A stretch of 64,000 bases of DNA from Martinezella lusitana. Lineage in GTDB: Bacteria > Pseudomonadota > Alphaproteobacteria > Rhizobiales > Rhizobiaceae. Positions 33,261 to 41,633 of the stretch are shown here, one piece after another (the stretch's first letter is position 1; each line of letters starts with the position of its first letter). Location: positions 62,001-126,000 of the forward strand of contig NZ_WUEY01000014.1 of the NCBI RefSeq assembly GCF_010668395.1. The letters are read 5' to 3'. The notes below the pieces were generated by a model. That model was not told where the DNA came from, did not search any database, and was given only the letters and a program-made list of their open reading frames with translations. The translations under genes were made by a program, and so were the position numbers.

Positions 33261-35618
33261 CTATTCCGCGACAACGTATGTATGAAGCCGGATGCGACCG
33301 GACGCATCCGTCTCGCGATAGAGCCCCTGGATCTCCACCTCGAAACCGGGGAACATGTTGAAGCAGGTCTCAAACATCTTGAGATAATCGATCATCGGCT
33401 TTGCCTCATCCGTCAGCCGCTCGCCTGGCACGATGGTCGCGATCCCCGGAGGATAGACCACGAACGGTGTCGTGGCGATGCGGCCTGCGATGGCATCGAT
33501 CGGCAGATACTCTACGTCGTTGCGAACCAGGCAACGCGCGGCATCATGCGGCGACAGGGCGATCGGTGGCAGATGGTCGGCGGAAAACTGCATCGTCTGC
33601 AGCGCACTGACATTGGCCTGCCGGAAGAAGTCGTGCATTTGCGTGCAGAGATCGCGCAATCGCACGCCCGCGTAGCGTGCCGGACGGCGGCGATAGAATT
33701 CCGGGATAGCCTCTTCCAGCAGCGCATTGTCGTCATAGAGCTTTTTGAAGGCGACGAGGCCGCTGATCAAGGTGCCGGCTTTGCTCGCCTCCACGCCCGG
33801 GGTGAGGAGGAACAGCAGCGAATTAAGGTCGTTCTTTTCTGCGACGATGCGATTTTCGCGCAGGTATTGGGCAACCACGGGCGCCGGTATGCCATGCTCG
33901 GTGTATTTGCCGCTCGCCCGGTCAAATCCGGGGGTGAGCAGGGTCAGCTTGTTCGGATCGGTCATGGCAAAACCCGGTTCCATGTCCGAAAAGCCGTGCC
34001 ATGACGCGCCGGGTGTCAGGTGCCAAAAGGTGGGATTGGTGGCGAGCTGATCGGTGGCGACGCTTTCCCACGGCACGTCATGCACCGCGCCGGGGCTGGA
34101 CACGTCCGGGATCGCCACCCGGTCGGGCACGAAGGGCTCGAAGAACCAGCGGCGTTCCGGGCGATGCTCCTTCTCCTCGAATTCGCGGCGCACGGCGCGG
34201 ATCTTTTTGCGCAGCTCGATGCCGAGGCGGATCGTGTCGTCCCAAAGCACTTCGCCCGAGCGGCCCTTCATCATCTGCGCTCCAACGTCGAGGGAGGCAA
34301 ACAGCGGATAGAAAGGCGAGGTGGAGGCGTGCTGCATGAAGCTTTCGTTGAAGCGCCGATGTTCCACGCGGCGTTTCTGGCCGGTGATGTGCCGGTCCTT
34401 CATGTGGATCTGCGAGGCCTGCGAGAAGCTCGCGAGCTGCTTGTGGGTGGATTGCGTGGCGATGATGCCCGGTGCATCGGGGCCTAGGTCGGAAAGACCC
34501 ATGGCAAAACGGCCGGCATAGAGCGGATGAAATTTCATGAAGCCCGCCCAGGCCTCGTCGAAAAGGATGTAGTCGCACAGGTGCCCGATGCGCTTCAGGA
34601 TCATCTCGGCATTGTGGATCGTGCCGTCATAGGTGCACTGCTCCACCACCGCGACGCGGAAGGGGCGGGGCTTCTTGTAGGCCTCCGGGTCTTTCACCAG
34701 GGGATGAGTGCGGATGCGCTCGCGCAGTGCTTCCTCGTCCATGGCCGAAAAATCGATGGGACCGATCAGGCCATAAGGGTTGCGTATAGTGGGCAAGTAG
34801 ACCGGAATGCCGCCGGAAATCATCAAGGCGCCGTGATGCGCGGCCTTGTGGTTGTTGCGGTCGAACAGCACGAGATCGCCGTCGGTGACGAGCGCAGAGA
34901 GCGCGACCTTGTTGGAGGTGGAGGTGCCGTTCAGGACGAAATAGGTTTTCTCGGCGCCGAAGATCTTGGCTGCTTCCTTCTGTGCGGCAAGCGCAGGCCC
35001 CTCGTGGGTCAGAAGGTCGCCGAGGTCGAGCACGGAGTTGTCGAGATCGTCGCGGAACACCGCTTCGCCCAGATGCTCCATGAAGACGCGGCCGATCGGG
35101 CTGCGGCTGTAGAAGATGCCGCCATTGTGGCCGGGGCAGGTCCAGAGGTGGTTGCCTTCTTCGGCGTAGTCGACCAGCGCGCCGAAAAATGGTGTCTTCA
35201 GCGTCTCGGCATATTGTTTGAGCCGGCTGATAAGGCTCTTGGCAATGAAGGCGGGCGTTTCTTCGGACAGGAAGACGTAGCCGTCGATAAAATCGAGGAC
35301 CTCGACCGGTACATCCTCGAAGCGCTTGCGGCGGATCAGCAGGATGATCGGAAATTCGAGGCCGCGCCGGCGCATCAGATTGATGAGGGAGGCCGTCTTG
35401 CCCTCGAGACCCTTTTTACCCCAGTCGACCAGCATGCAGCCGATGGCTGCGTCCGTCTGTACGGCAATTTCCGCGTCTTCGAGATTGCGGGCCCGCACCA
35501 CCTCGAAGCCCGAACGTTCGATCTCCTCGACGATCTGGTTGTAGCGGGCGCCTTCCAGATCCTCGCTGTCGAAGGCCGGTGTTGCGAACAGAAAGTTGAA
35601 ACGTCTGAAATAGTCCAT
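33261..35618 (-). CDS. Orn/Lys/Arg decarboxylase, class I (fold type I PLP)
   Basis: A 785-residue PLP enzyme. The N-terminal wing domain is receiver-like (about residues 1-125). The large domain has the PLP Lys in STHKQLASFSQ, the cofactor Asp in LFDEAWAGFMKFHPLYAG, and GTSTSNKVAL. The C-terminal domain includes YPPGIATIVPGERL. Family length (about 715-785) matches. It decarboxylates arginine, lysine or ornithine to agmatine, cadaverine or putrescine, consuming protons; sequence alone does not separate these. The GNAT gene follows closely. In enterobacteria such enzymes work with an antiporter in acid resistance; none is adjacent here. Confidence 0.93.
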   Translation of the reverse strand: MDYFRRFNFLFATPAFDSEDLEGARYNQIVEEIERSGFEVVRARNLEDAEIAVQTDAAIGCMLVDWGKKGLEGKTASLINLMRRRGLEFPIILLIRRKRFEDVPVEVLDFIDGYVFLSEETPAFIAKSLISRLKQYAETLKTPFFGALVDYAEEGNHLWTCPGHNGGIFYSRSPIGRVFMEHLGEAVFRDDLDNSVLDLGDLLTHEGPALAAQKEAAKIFGAEKTYFVLNGTSTSNKVALSALVTDGDLVLFDRNNHKAAHHGALMISGGIPVYLPTIRNPYGLIGPIDFSAMDEEALRERIRTHPLVKDPEAYKKPRPFRVAVVEQCTYDGTIHNAEMILKRIGHLCDYILFDEAWAGFMKFHPLYAGRFAMGLSDLGPDAPGIIATQSTHKQLASFSQASQIHMKDRHITGQKRRVEHRRFNESFMQHASTSPFYPLFASLDVGAQMMKGRSGEVLWDDTIRLGIELRKKIRAVRREFEEKEHRPERRWFFEPFVPDRVAIPDVSSPGAVHDVPWESVATDQLATNPTFWHLTPGASWHGFSDMEPGFAMTDPNKLTLLTPGFDRASGKYTEHGIPAPVVAQYLRENRIVAEKNDLNSLLFLLTPGVEASKAGTLISGLVAFKKLYDDNALLEEAIPEFYRRRPARYAGVRLRDLCTQMHDFFRQANVSALQTMQFSADHLPPIALSPHDAARCLVRNDVEYLPIDAIAGRIATTPFVVYPPGIATIVPGERLTDEAKPMIDYLKMFETCFNMFPGFEVEIQGLYRETDASGRIRLHTYVVAE

Positions 35619-35850
35619 CTGGGTACCCGCTCTTGATCTGGTACGAGGTGTCGACGCATCTCATGACATGGATGTGACAACGTCCATTCGTGGGATCGCT
35701 CTGTGCTATCAGCCAGCTACGCGCTGATTATCTTGCCGACCCTTTCTTACGATATTTTCGGGGGCAGTTTCAGCGCGCAGCGGACGAATTTGCCGCCGAG
35801 GCAAAATCGAACGAGGGTGATAGGCCGAGGTTCTCGCGCATGAGGGCGCC

Positions 35851-36888
35851 TCAGGCAGCTCGCGCGATACGGACAGCATCGCGAAACGAAACTAGCTTCC
35901 CGCCATGCTCATCCCAGAGCACCAACTTTACGCAGCGAAGGCTCTGCCACAGTGTCAGCCGGCCTATTTTGCCAAGCTCCGGATGATTTCGTAGGACCTC
36001 CGGCAGCCGGTAATAGGGAATGCGGCTGGAGAGATGATGCACATGGTGAATGCCGATGTTTCCGGTTATCCAACGCAAGACAAGTGGCAGGTCGTAGTGC
36101 GAGGCGCCATGTAAGGCCGCCTTTGGGAATTGCCATTCCGGCTCCTTCGACCAGTGCGTCTCCTCGAATTGATGCTGTACGTAAAAAAGCCAGATGCCGC
36201 CGGCTCCGGCCAGGAGAACGATGGGCAGATGGATGATGAGAAAAGCCGGAAAACCGACTGCCCAGATCAGAAGCCCCGCGATCAGCGCGACCGCCAGGTT
36301 GGTTGCCATCGTCGACAGCCAGGGAAGGGTGCCGCCACGCATCATGCCAACTGGCAGGCGCTGCTTGAACAGGAAGAGCCATGCCGGCCCGATCCCGAAC
36401 ATCACGAGCGGATGCCGATAGAGACGATATCTGATCTGTCCCCATCGGGATCGGGAATAATATTCGCGTACCGTAAGAGTGGTTATGTCGCCGACGCCGC
36501 GCTCATCGAGATTGCCGGCGGAAGCATGATGTGCCGCATGCGCGCGACGCCAGTAATCATAAGGGGTCAGCGTCAGGACGCCAAGAATGCGTCCTGTCCA
36601 ATCGTCGGAGCGGCGATGGGCGAAAAACGAGCCGTGGCCACAATCATGTTGAATCATGAACAAGCGCAGTAGAAATGCCGCAGCGGGAACAACAAGAATA
36701 AGGCCCCACCAGAAACCGTAATGCACCGCCAGCCAGGTCAGGACCCAGAAGGCGGCAAAGGGAATGGCGCTTACCGCGAGTTCGAAGATGCTACGGCCCG
36801 TATTGGGCGTACGGTATTTCGAGAGGATCTTTAGCCAGTTTCCTTCATCCGGGCTGTCGGGAGATTGAGAGACACCCTTTGCGATCAT
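35851..36888 (-). CDS. fatty acid desaturase, membrane di-iron
   Basis: A 345-residue integral membrane enzyme with the three His boxes: HDCGHGSF, RAHAAHHASAG and IHHVHHLSSRIP. Hydrophobic segments FELAVSAIPFAAFWVLTWLA, GLILVVPAAAFLLRLFMI and LAVALIAGLLIWAVGFPAF flank them. These His coordinate the di-iron centre that inserts double bonds into membrane acyl chains. ATG 36888 overlaps the stop of the upstream DUF4167 gene (ATGA), hence translational coupling. The region before it in the same frame is rejected as start. Confidence 0.92.
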   Translation of the reverse strand: MIAKGVSQSPDSPDEGNWLKILSKYRTPNTGRSIFELAVSAIPFAAFWVLTWLAVHYGFWWGLILVVPAAAFLLRLFMIQHDCGHGSFFAHRRSDDWTGRILGVLTLTPYDYWRRAHAAHHASAGNLDERGVGDITTLTVREYYSRSRWGQIRYRLYRHPLVMFGIGPAWLFLFKQRLPVGMMRGGTLPWLSTMATNLAVALIAGLLIWAVGFPAFLIIHLPIVLLAGAGGIWLFYVQHQFEETHWSKEPEWQFPKAALHGASHYDLPLVLRWITGNIGIHHVHHLSSRIPYYRLPEVLRNHPELGKIGRLTLWQSLRCVKLVLWDEHGGKLVSFRDAVRIARAA

Positions 36889-37121
36889 TGTGGTTGGCCT
36901 ACTTTCCGCATGGCCGCGCTGCGGTAATAATGCTCGGCGTGCTGATAGAGGTTTTCCGCCTCGATGCGGTCTCCGGCCTGAGCGCTTTCGCGCGCCAGCA
37001 GTATATAGTGTTCGTATCGACGCCTCAGGCTCTCGAACGTCTGCCCTGATGCGGCGGTGTCGAAGGTGGCCTTGTTGGTCGATAGCTGGGGTCGTCGTGG
37101 TGAAACCAACTGACAATTCAA
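36885..37121 (-). CDS. short DUF4167-domain protein
   Basis: A 78-residue protein with the DUF4167 pattern: QTFESLRRRYEHYILLARES, AQAGDRIEAENLYQHAEHYY, RSAAMRK. DUF4167 proteins of Rhizobiales are usually longer (about 200 residues or more); this one has essentially only the domain core. No ATG is available at the N-terminus; a TTG at 37121 is assumed, so the start is weak. Its stop overlaps the desaturase start by ATGA. Function unknown. Confidence 0.55.
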   Translation of the reverse strand: MNCQLVSPRRPQLSTNKATFDTAASGQTFESLRRRYEHYILLARESAQAGDRIEAENLYQHAEHYYRSAAMRKVGQPQ

Positions 37122-37313
37122 GCCTTATACGGCTTGCTCCTTATCGGTAATATGGGGAATGACTGACGCGGCTGGGATTGCTTGTGTCAAATGTGCTGAC
37201 GCTTGTGGCGCGGCATTGCAGCCTGATACAACCTCTATACTCCCATTGCGGCCGTTTCATGTTGGGCAAGAAGGCTCCGCTACCTCGAAGGCCTCAATGT
37301 CGATGTGCAACGC

Positions 37314-38129
37314 CTAGGCAGCGTCGAGAATCTCCTCGGTCACCACCTGGAAACGTTTCAAGATCGCCGGCCCGAACGCCGTCGACATGGCGACATCGGT
37401 GGCGTCACGGCCGGTCGCCATGAGAATGCGTCCGATGCGCGGCGTATTATGACGAGCGTCGACCGTATACCAGCGGCCACTCAGATAGACTTCGAACCAG
37501 GCGCTGAAATCCATGGGACTGGGACTTTTTGGCACGCCGATATCGCCGAGATAGCCCGTGCAGTAACGTGCGGGAACGTTCATGCAGCGGCAGAGCGTGA
37601 TGGCGAGGTGGGCGAAATCGCGACACACGCCCGTGCGCTCCATGAAACCGCCGAAGGCGGTTCTGAGCGGGTCGGCTTTGCTATAGTCGAAAGCGATATG
37701 GTTGTGCGTGAAATCGAGGATGGCCTGGACACGCGGCCAGCCGGGCTGTGTAGCGAAGAAGGTCTTCCAGGCGAAGTCCGCCAGCCGGTCGGTGTCGCAA
37801 TACCGGCTGCCGAGCAGGTAGACGAGCACGTCGTCGGGCAGGTGGTTGATGTCGTGCTGGACGGCGTCGCCGGGCACAGGGTCGGGCAAACCGCCGTCAT
37901 AGACCTCGAATCCACTGGAAATCGTCGTCAGGCCAGGCGGAGCGACGATGCGGCTGCAGGCATTGCCGAAGCTATCGGTGTAGCCCCAGGCCTCGATCGG
38001 CTGGTCAAAACTGAGCACCTGTTCGGTCAGAAGATCCACGCGGCGGGAAGGGTGGATGTTGAGGACCAGCAGCATGGGTGTTTCGTATTCGCATTCATAG
38101 CCAATGTGAAAGCCTGCGCGTATTTTCAT
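37314..38129 (-). CDS. transglutaminase-like protein with altered catalytic-His region
   Basis: A 271-residue cytosolic protein of the bacterial transglutaminase-like (TGc) superfamily. N-terminal beta-rich region; catalytic Cys in RTGVCRDFAHLAI; and the third-site Asp in WYTVDARHN. In the middle, where the active His normally stands (the neighbour has STHAWCQVY), this protein reads DFSAWFEVYLSGRW, with Ser aligned to His. It may be a non-enzymatic partner or use another residue. It lies 67 bases downstream of the second transglutaminase-like gene in the same direction. Confidence 0.85.
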   Translation of the reverse strand: MKIRAGFHIGYECEYETPMLLVLNIHPSRRVDLLTEQVLSFDQPIEAWGYTDSFGNACSRIVAPPGLTTISSGFEVYDGGLPDPVPGDAVQHDINHLPDDVLVYLLGSRYCDTDRLADFAWKTFFATQPGWPRVQAILDFTHNHIAFDYSKADPLRTAFGGFMERTGVCRDFAHLAITLCRCMNVPARYCTGYLGDIGVPKSPSPMDFSAWFEVYLSGRWYTVDARHNTPRIGRILMATGRDATDVAMSTAFGPAILKRFQVVTEEILDAA

Positions 38130-38196
38130 GGATCTTGATCCTTTGAATTCAGTGATGATCGTGCAAGCGAACGCATGGGCGCGTGGGTCGTTCCGT

Positions 38197-39096
38197 TTAT
38201 CCCCTGTTTGCGGTATCCAATTCCGGCTCCGATGTAACGTTGACCTGCACCTGCAAGCTGTCAAAGTCGCGCGATCCGCCGGCATAGCTGCCGGAAAGCG
38301 GCACCACCTGATGCGGATCGCGGCCGACGCCGACGCGGATCAGATCGCGATTTCCGACAATGCCATTCGTGGGATCGAACTCCACCCAGCCGGCGCCCGG
38401 CAGATAGACCTGGCACCACGCATGGGTCGAGCCGCCGCCGAGCGTGGTCGATCCGTCACGATCGGGAACATAGACATAACCGGTGACGAAGCGGGAGGCG
38501 AAGCCGAGCGAGCGGGTCGCTTCCATCATGAACAATGCGAAATCGCGGCAGGTGCCGCTGCGCAGTCGAAGCGTATCACAGGGCACCTGCGTACCGTGTT
38601 CGGTGCGCCTGACATAGCTGAAGCTCTCGCGAACCGCGTAGCAAAGCGTCATGAGAACATGGCCGGTGCGCGCTACTTTTCCTTTGGCTACGAACTGTCT
38701 TGCCCATTTTCCCACGTCGTCATCAGGGTCGGGATAGTGCCGCAATATGGTTTGCTCGAGATCCGGTGATTCATCGGGATCGTAAGCGAACGGGAAATCG
38801 AACGCTTGCCTGTCCATTTCGAGGTCGAGGGGTATTTGCGCATTATGGTCGAGGCGGATGGCCGTCTCGAAACGCAATTCGCGCGATGCTGTGGGTATGT
38901 CGATCAGCGCGATGCAGTTGCCGAAGACGTCATGAATCCAGCGGACTGTATGCGCCTCGGGGAAGACATCCAACGAGCAGCCCAAAAGTGTCTGATCGAA
39001 ACTGTCGCGTGGCCGGAACAGCAGCCTGTGCCGGCCGAATTTGACCGGCCGCACGTAGCGGTAGGTGGTTTTGTGCCGAACCGAAAAAATCGTCAT
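38197..39096 (-). CDS. transglutaminase-like cysteine protease/amidotransferase-fold protein
   Basis: A 299-residue protein. The N-terminal beta-sandwich (RHKTTYRYVRPVKFGRHRLL, a 'bact_transglu_N' domain) is followed by the catalytic core: RLRSGTCRDFALFM (Cys), STHAWCQVYLPGAGWVEFDPT (His and Asp). All three residues of the Cys-His-Asp triad are present. No signal peptide is seen. It is followed after 67 bases by a paralogue of the same fold; the two likely act together. Substrates of this bacterial family are mostly unknown. Confidence 0.9.
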   Translation of the reverse strand: MTIFSVRHKTTYRYVRPVKFGRHRLLFRPRDSFDQTLLGCSLDVFPEAHTVRWIHDVFGNCIALIDIPTASRELRFETAIRLDHNAQIPLDLEMDRQAFDFPFAYDPDESPDLEQTILRHYPDPDDDVGKWARQFVAKGKVARTGHVLMTLCYAVRESFSYVRRTEHGTQVPCDTLRLRSGTCRDFALFMMEATRSLGFASRFVTGYVYVPDRDGSTTLGGGSTHAWCQVYLPGAGWVEFDPTNGIVGNRDLIRVGVGRDPHQVVPLSGSYAGGSRDFDSLQVQVNVTSEPELDTANRG

Positions 39097-39155
39097 TCGC
39101 CCTCACTGGATGGCAGACACAGGCGACGTTTGCGATTGACACGAGCGCCCCTTCG

Positions 39156-39401
39156 TCATTTGGCCTCGCGGGGGAGAGGGTAGTCGTGTGCTTCATAAAG
39201 TGTTCTGATTTGTTTATGGTCGAAGCGCACCTCGTCGACTTCCAGTATGGATCCTTGTTGCTGTGAGCGCGGCACGGTCTCCATTGCAAAGCGCAGGGCC
39301 TCAGCGACCGTTTCGAAGCGCCTGTAGCGAAGGCCGCTGCTCCCCCGGAGCTTCTTGCCGGCGTAAAGCCCGGCTTCGCTCGTATAGTCGAATTTGGTCA
39401 C
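39156..39401 (-). CDS. small protein of unknown function, 81 residues
   Basis: It starts from GTG at 39401 with a GAAAGA site upstream: MTKFDYTSEAGLYAGKKLRG, RYRRFETVAEALRFAMETVP, SILEVDEVRFDHKQIRTLYE. It is neither secreted nor membrane-bound. The pattern (a strand, a helix, a strand ending in a 'DxxQIRxLY' motif) is plausible for a small folded cytosolic protein, and similar short proteins are common in Rhizobiaceae. No function known. It precedes the transglutaminase-like genes by 60 bases and is co-directional. Confidence 0.7.
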   Translation of the reverse strand: MTKFDYTSEAGLYAGKKLRGSSGLRYRRFETVAEALRFAMETVPRSQQQGSILEVDEVRFDHKQIRTLYEAHDYPLPREAK

Positions 39402-39714
39402 GCGATTATCTTTCGGTTTCCTGAACGATCAGTCGCCCGCGCGAGGAGAGGGGACGGCGGGCCGAGAAGCGCCCTTGCGGAACTCGCTTCTTGCGCCGGA
39501 CTTTCCGCTCCGTTGGTCGGAGGCCACGCCTGTTCGCCTGCAACTGCTTCTGCAAATACAGGCATTTTTGATATCGGAGCCTGTTTCCTCGCCAACTTTG
39601 CGAGGGAGGCTTTCTGCAGCAATGCTGGTGATATCAAGCAATCATGACGGTATTCATAGGCGATGGGTAAGATGTTTGTCCATCGCTCTGCTAGGGATCG
39701 GGGCAATCCGGGGT
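39402..39714. other. non-coding stretch between two small genes
   Basis: About 313 bases; open frames on both strands lack recognisable features or good ribosome sites. It presumably contains the promoter for the 81-residue protein and the transglutaminase-like genes. Nothing else seen. Confidence 0.4.
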
Positions 39715-39855
39715 CTATCCCTTTTTGCCGAAACTTGCCGCGCCGTTGTCCAATCGCTTGACCTGTGAACCCGCCAACGGCGGCGGTGTCACTGCGGTCT
39801 TGTCTTTCTTCGGTTTGCGGACTTCGCGGTTGCCGCGTACTTGGCCTTTGGCCAT
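39715..39855 (-). CDS. small basic protein, 46 residues, rhizobial type
   Basis: The peptide begins MAKGQVRGNREVRKPKKDKT, continues AVTPPPLAGSQVKRLDN, and ends SFGKKG. Lys/Arg-rich N-terminal half, Pro-rich middle. Short proteins starting 'MAKGQxRxNREx(K/R)KPKK' recur in alphaproteobacteria, hence a real gene although too short for most gene finders. The upstream region on the minus strand carries a purine-rich site (GGAGGGTCCC). Function unknown; nucleic-acid binding is only suggested by charge. Confidence 0.7.
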   Translation of the reverse strand: MAKGQVRGNREVRKPKKDKTAVTPPPLAGSQVKRLDNGAASFGKKG

Positions 39856-39937
39856 GGGACCCTCCAGGATGTGTCTTGATGAAGTGTGAAGCCTGACGCC
39901 GGCGCTGTCGGATGGTGCGACCGAAATCAGTATGTCA

Positions 39938-40192
39938 AACGCTGGTCGAATTCTTCGCGGCTACGTCGTCACGCGGACAAGGATGCCGTTTCAAAAGACG
40001 CGCGCTTTTTCCCTCTGCGTTCATGCCGAAATCGGGAAAGACGGTGAAATTCACCATCGACGGATTGATCCGGGCGCCAGCAGGAATTGCAGTGTCTACG
40101 GCGAGGCGAAGGGTTGTATTTTCCCGATATCCGAACGAGCCCGTCTGGACCAGATTTCGTGAAACGCATGGTGGGTAAATGTTGGAAGACAT
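39938..40192 (-). CDS. candidate small protein, about 84 residues
   Basis: ATG 40192 has an excellent ribosome site (AAGGAGGGCGCG). The frame reads MSSNIYPPCVSRNLVQTGSF, then LRLAVDTAIPAGARINPSMV, NFTVFPDFGMN, and ends in a basic tail. No signal peptide or membrane segment is visible and no family is recognised. The strong start supports expression; the lack of homologue memory keeps confidence moderate. Confidence 0.4.
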
Positions 40193-40413
40193 CGCGCCCT
40201 CCTTTCGTTGTGGTCGGGGTGTCGCCACCCTCCTGCAGCAATGCCCTTGAAAGAGTTGCTGATGCGAGAAGTGTGCGCCTATATCGCCCTCCCGACAAGT
40301 GCTTGGCGTCATTTCCTCTTTCTAATCATCATGGCGGCTTCCTTTCGGGATGGTGCAATGAGCCGATTGAGGTGAGGTGGATAGCCCTTTACGAGCGTCC
40401 GGGATCGGGCCTT

Positions 40414-40635
40414 CTATCCGTTCTGGTTGCTCGCGGAGGAGGAGGCCGTATCGATATCGTCCTCGCCGATGCTGCGGTCGAAATTCTCGTTGAGAAGGCG
40501 CACCCTGTAGCGCGCCGACCGTTGAATATCCGGCAGAACGGCAATGATCTGCCCGGAGCCATTTGGCTGGATGCTTCCCGGCTCGCGTTTTTTGAGCACG
40601 ATTGTATCCCCGGGAAAATATCGGATTTCGGACAC
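40414..40635 (-). CDS. small protein of unknown function, 73 residues
   Basis: The start is GTG 40635 behind a GAGGAGG ribosome site. The sequence MSEIRYFPGDTIVLKKREPG, then GSGQIIAVLPDIQRSARYRV, RLLNENFDRSIGEDDIDT resembles a small beta-barrel (SH3-like or Tudor-like) with a charged tail; similar short proteins occur in rhizobia. It lies just downstream of the cspA terminator, in the same direction. Function unknown. Confidence 0.65.
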   Translation of the reverse strand: MSEIRYFPGDTIVLKKREPGSIQPNGSGQIIAVLPDIQRSARYRVRLLNENFDRSIGEDDIDTASSSASNQNG

Positions 40636-40658
40636 CGGACCCTCCTCAGCTCCCAGAG

Positions 40659-40685
40659 AACAAAAGGCCGGGCGCTAACCCGACC
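40659..40685 (-). terminator. rho-independent terminator of cspA
   Basis: On the minus strand GGTCGGG (40685-40679) pairs with CCCGGCC (40672-40666) with one G-T pair over a 6-base loop, followed by TTTTGTT. It lies 60 bases beyond the cspA stop and before the next small gene. Confidence 0.8.
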
Positions 40686-40745
40686 TCTCACAGTCACTCA
40701 ACTCTGCTGCCAGTACATCCGTGGTCAGCCGAGCGAATGACAAAT

Positions 40746-40955
40746 TCAAGCCGCCTGAAGATTGTCGGCGGAGTTCTTGCCGGTCTTGCGGTCTTGGATG
40801 ATGTCGAAAGTGATCTTCTGGCCGTCATTGAGCGACCGAAGGCCAGCCCGCTCTACTGCGGAGATGTGCACGAACACATCCGTGCTGCCGTTGTCGGGTT
40901 GAATGAAGCCGAAGCCCTTGCTCGCGTTGAACCACTTTACAGTGCCGGTATTCAT
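40746..40955 (-). CDS. cspA: cold-shock protein (CspA family)
   Basis: A 69-residue single-domain cold-shock protein: MNTGTVKWFNASKGFGFIQP has the RNP1 motif KGFGFI, VFVHISAVERAGL has RNP2 (VFVHIS), and GQKITFDIIQDRKTGKNSAD closes the barrel. It binds single-stranded RNA/DNA as an RNA chaperone. GAAAGGAAA upstream of ATG 40955 gives the ribosome site. A long leader with a 9-bp hairpin (40987-41006) and an intrinsic terminator (40659-40685) support a monocistronic, post-transcriptionally regulated message. Confidence 0.97.
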   Translation of the reverse strand: MNTGTVKWFNASKGFGFIQPDNGSTDVFVHISAVERAGLRSLNDGQKITFDIIQDRKTGKNSADNLQAA

Positions 40956-41336
40956 AACGATTTCCTTTCAAAGCAATCGTTGTTGCTCCCGCAATACATT
41001 GCGGGATTTGATCGATTATTTGAGAGGAAATCCGTGGGGAGCCGTCAGGCTCTGGCCGACATCACAAGCAATGGTCGATAAGAGTAATTTATGCTCAATT
41101 TCTGATTTTGCAAGGGCGCTGTTCGAAATATAGCGATTCAGAAGGCGAATTCAGAAATGGAGCACGCGTGGGCAGGGGCCCGATAACCCAACGCAGGTCA
41201 CCGCACCCAGCCTGTACTTCTCACCTGCATATCAGTGGCCCATCCGCTTTCGGTAGAAATGCCTGTCTTACCCGGAACCGAAACCGTTCACGATCGTTTC
41301 TGACAAGAGCTTTGGCAATCCGCTAGGAGAGATATT
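40956..41336. other. divergent regulatory region between cspA and the DUF883-like gene
   Basis: About 380 bases without a convincing gene. It contains the cspA leader (read leftward) with the hairpin at 40987-41006, and the promoter of the DUF883-like gene (read rightward) with an AGGAGAG site just before 41337. Confidence 0.5.
40987..41006 (-). promoter_or_regulatory. hairpin in the cspA 5' leader
   Basis: tcccgcaat and attgcggga form a perfect 9-bp stem with a 2-base centre, 32 bases upstream of the cspA ATG. In cspA mRNAs of other bacteria such leader structures act as thermosensors or stabilise the mRNA; here the role is inferred. Confidence 0.65.
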
Positions 41337-41633
41337 ATGGCTGACACGACGCTGGATAAAGACATCAATGCTCAAATCGAGGAGCTTAGAAGTCAGATCG
41401 GCGATCTTTCAGCACAACTGTCCGGTAGGATTGAAGCTGCTTCGCAAGGTGCCAACGAGATGCTTTCGTCTGCGAAGGCCAAGGCTTCTCATGTTTCGGA
41501 CCAGGCGCGCACGGAAGGCAGAAATCTCGTTCGAGCCGCCAAAGAAAACCCAGCAGCAACGAGCTCCATATTTGTTGGTGGCGTTCTTCTCGGTCTGTTT
41601 GCCGGATTTTTGATCGGCCGGCTTTCAGAATAG
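41337..41633 (+). CDS. DUF883/ElaB-like membrane-anchored small protein
   Basis: A 98-residue protein with a charged helical N-terminus (DKDINAQIEELRSQIGDLSA; SGRIEAASQGANEMLSSAKA), then a linker and a C-terminal glycine-zipper membrane segment SSIFVGGVLLGLFAGFLIGR. This is the layout of DUF883/YqjD/ElaB proteins, inner-membrane-anchored and ribosome-associated in E. coli. An AGGAGAG site precedes ATG 41337. Stress or stationary-phase expression is known for the family and is inferred here. Confidence 0.85.
   Translation: MADTTLDKDINAQIEELRSQIGDLSAQLSGRIEAASQGANEMLSSAKAKASHVSDQARTEGRNLVRAAKENPAATSSIFVGGVLLGLFAGFLIGRLSE

Noticed and set aside
33282..35636. Several plus-strand frames antisense to the decarboxylase
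   Set aside because: No domains and typical GC-bias composition; the decarboxylase frame is complete and matches its family over full length.
35908..36445. Minus-strand frame within the desaturase
   Set aside because: Out-of-frame shadow of the desaturase gene, which has all three His boxes in its own frame.
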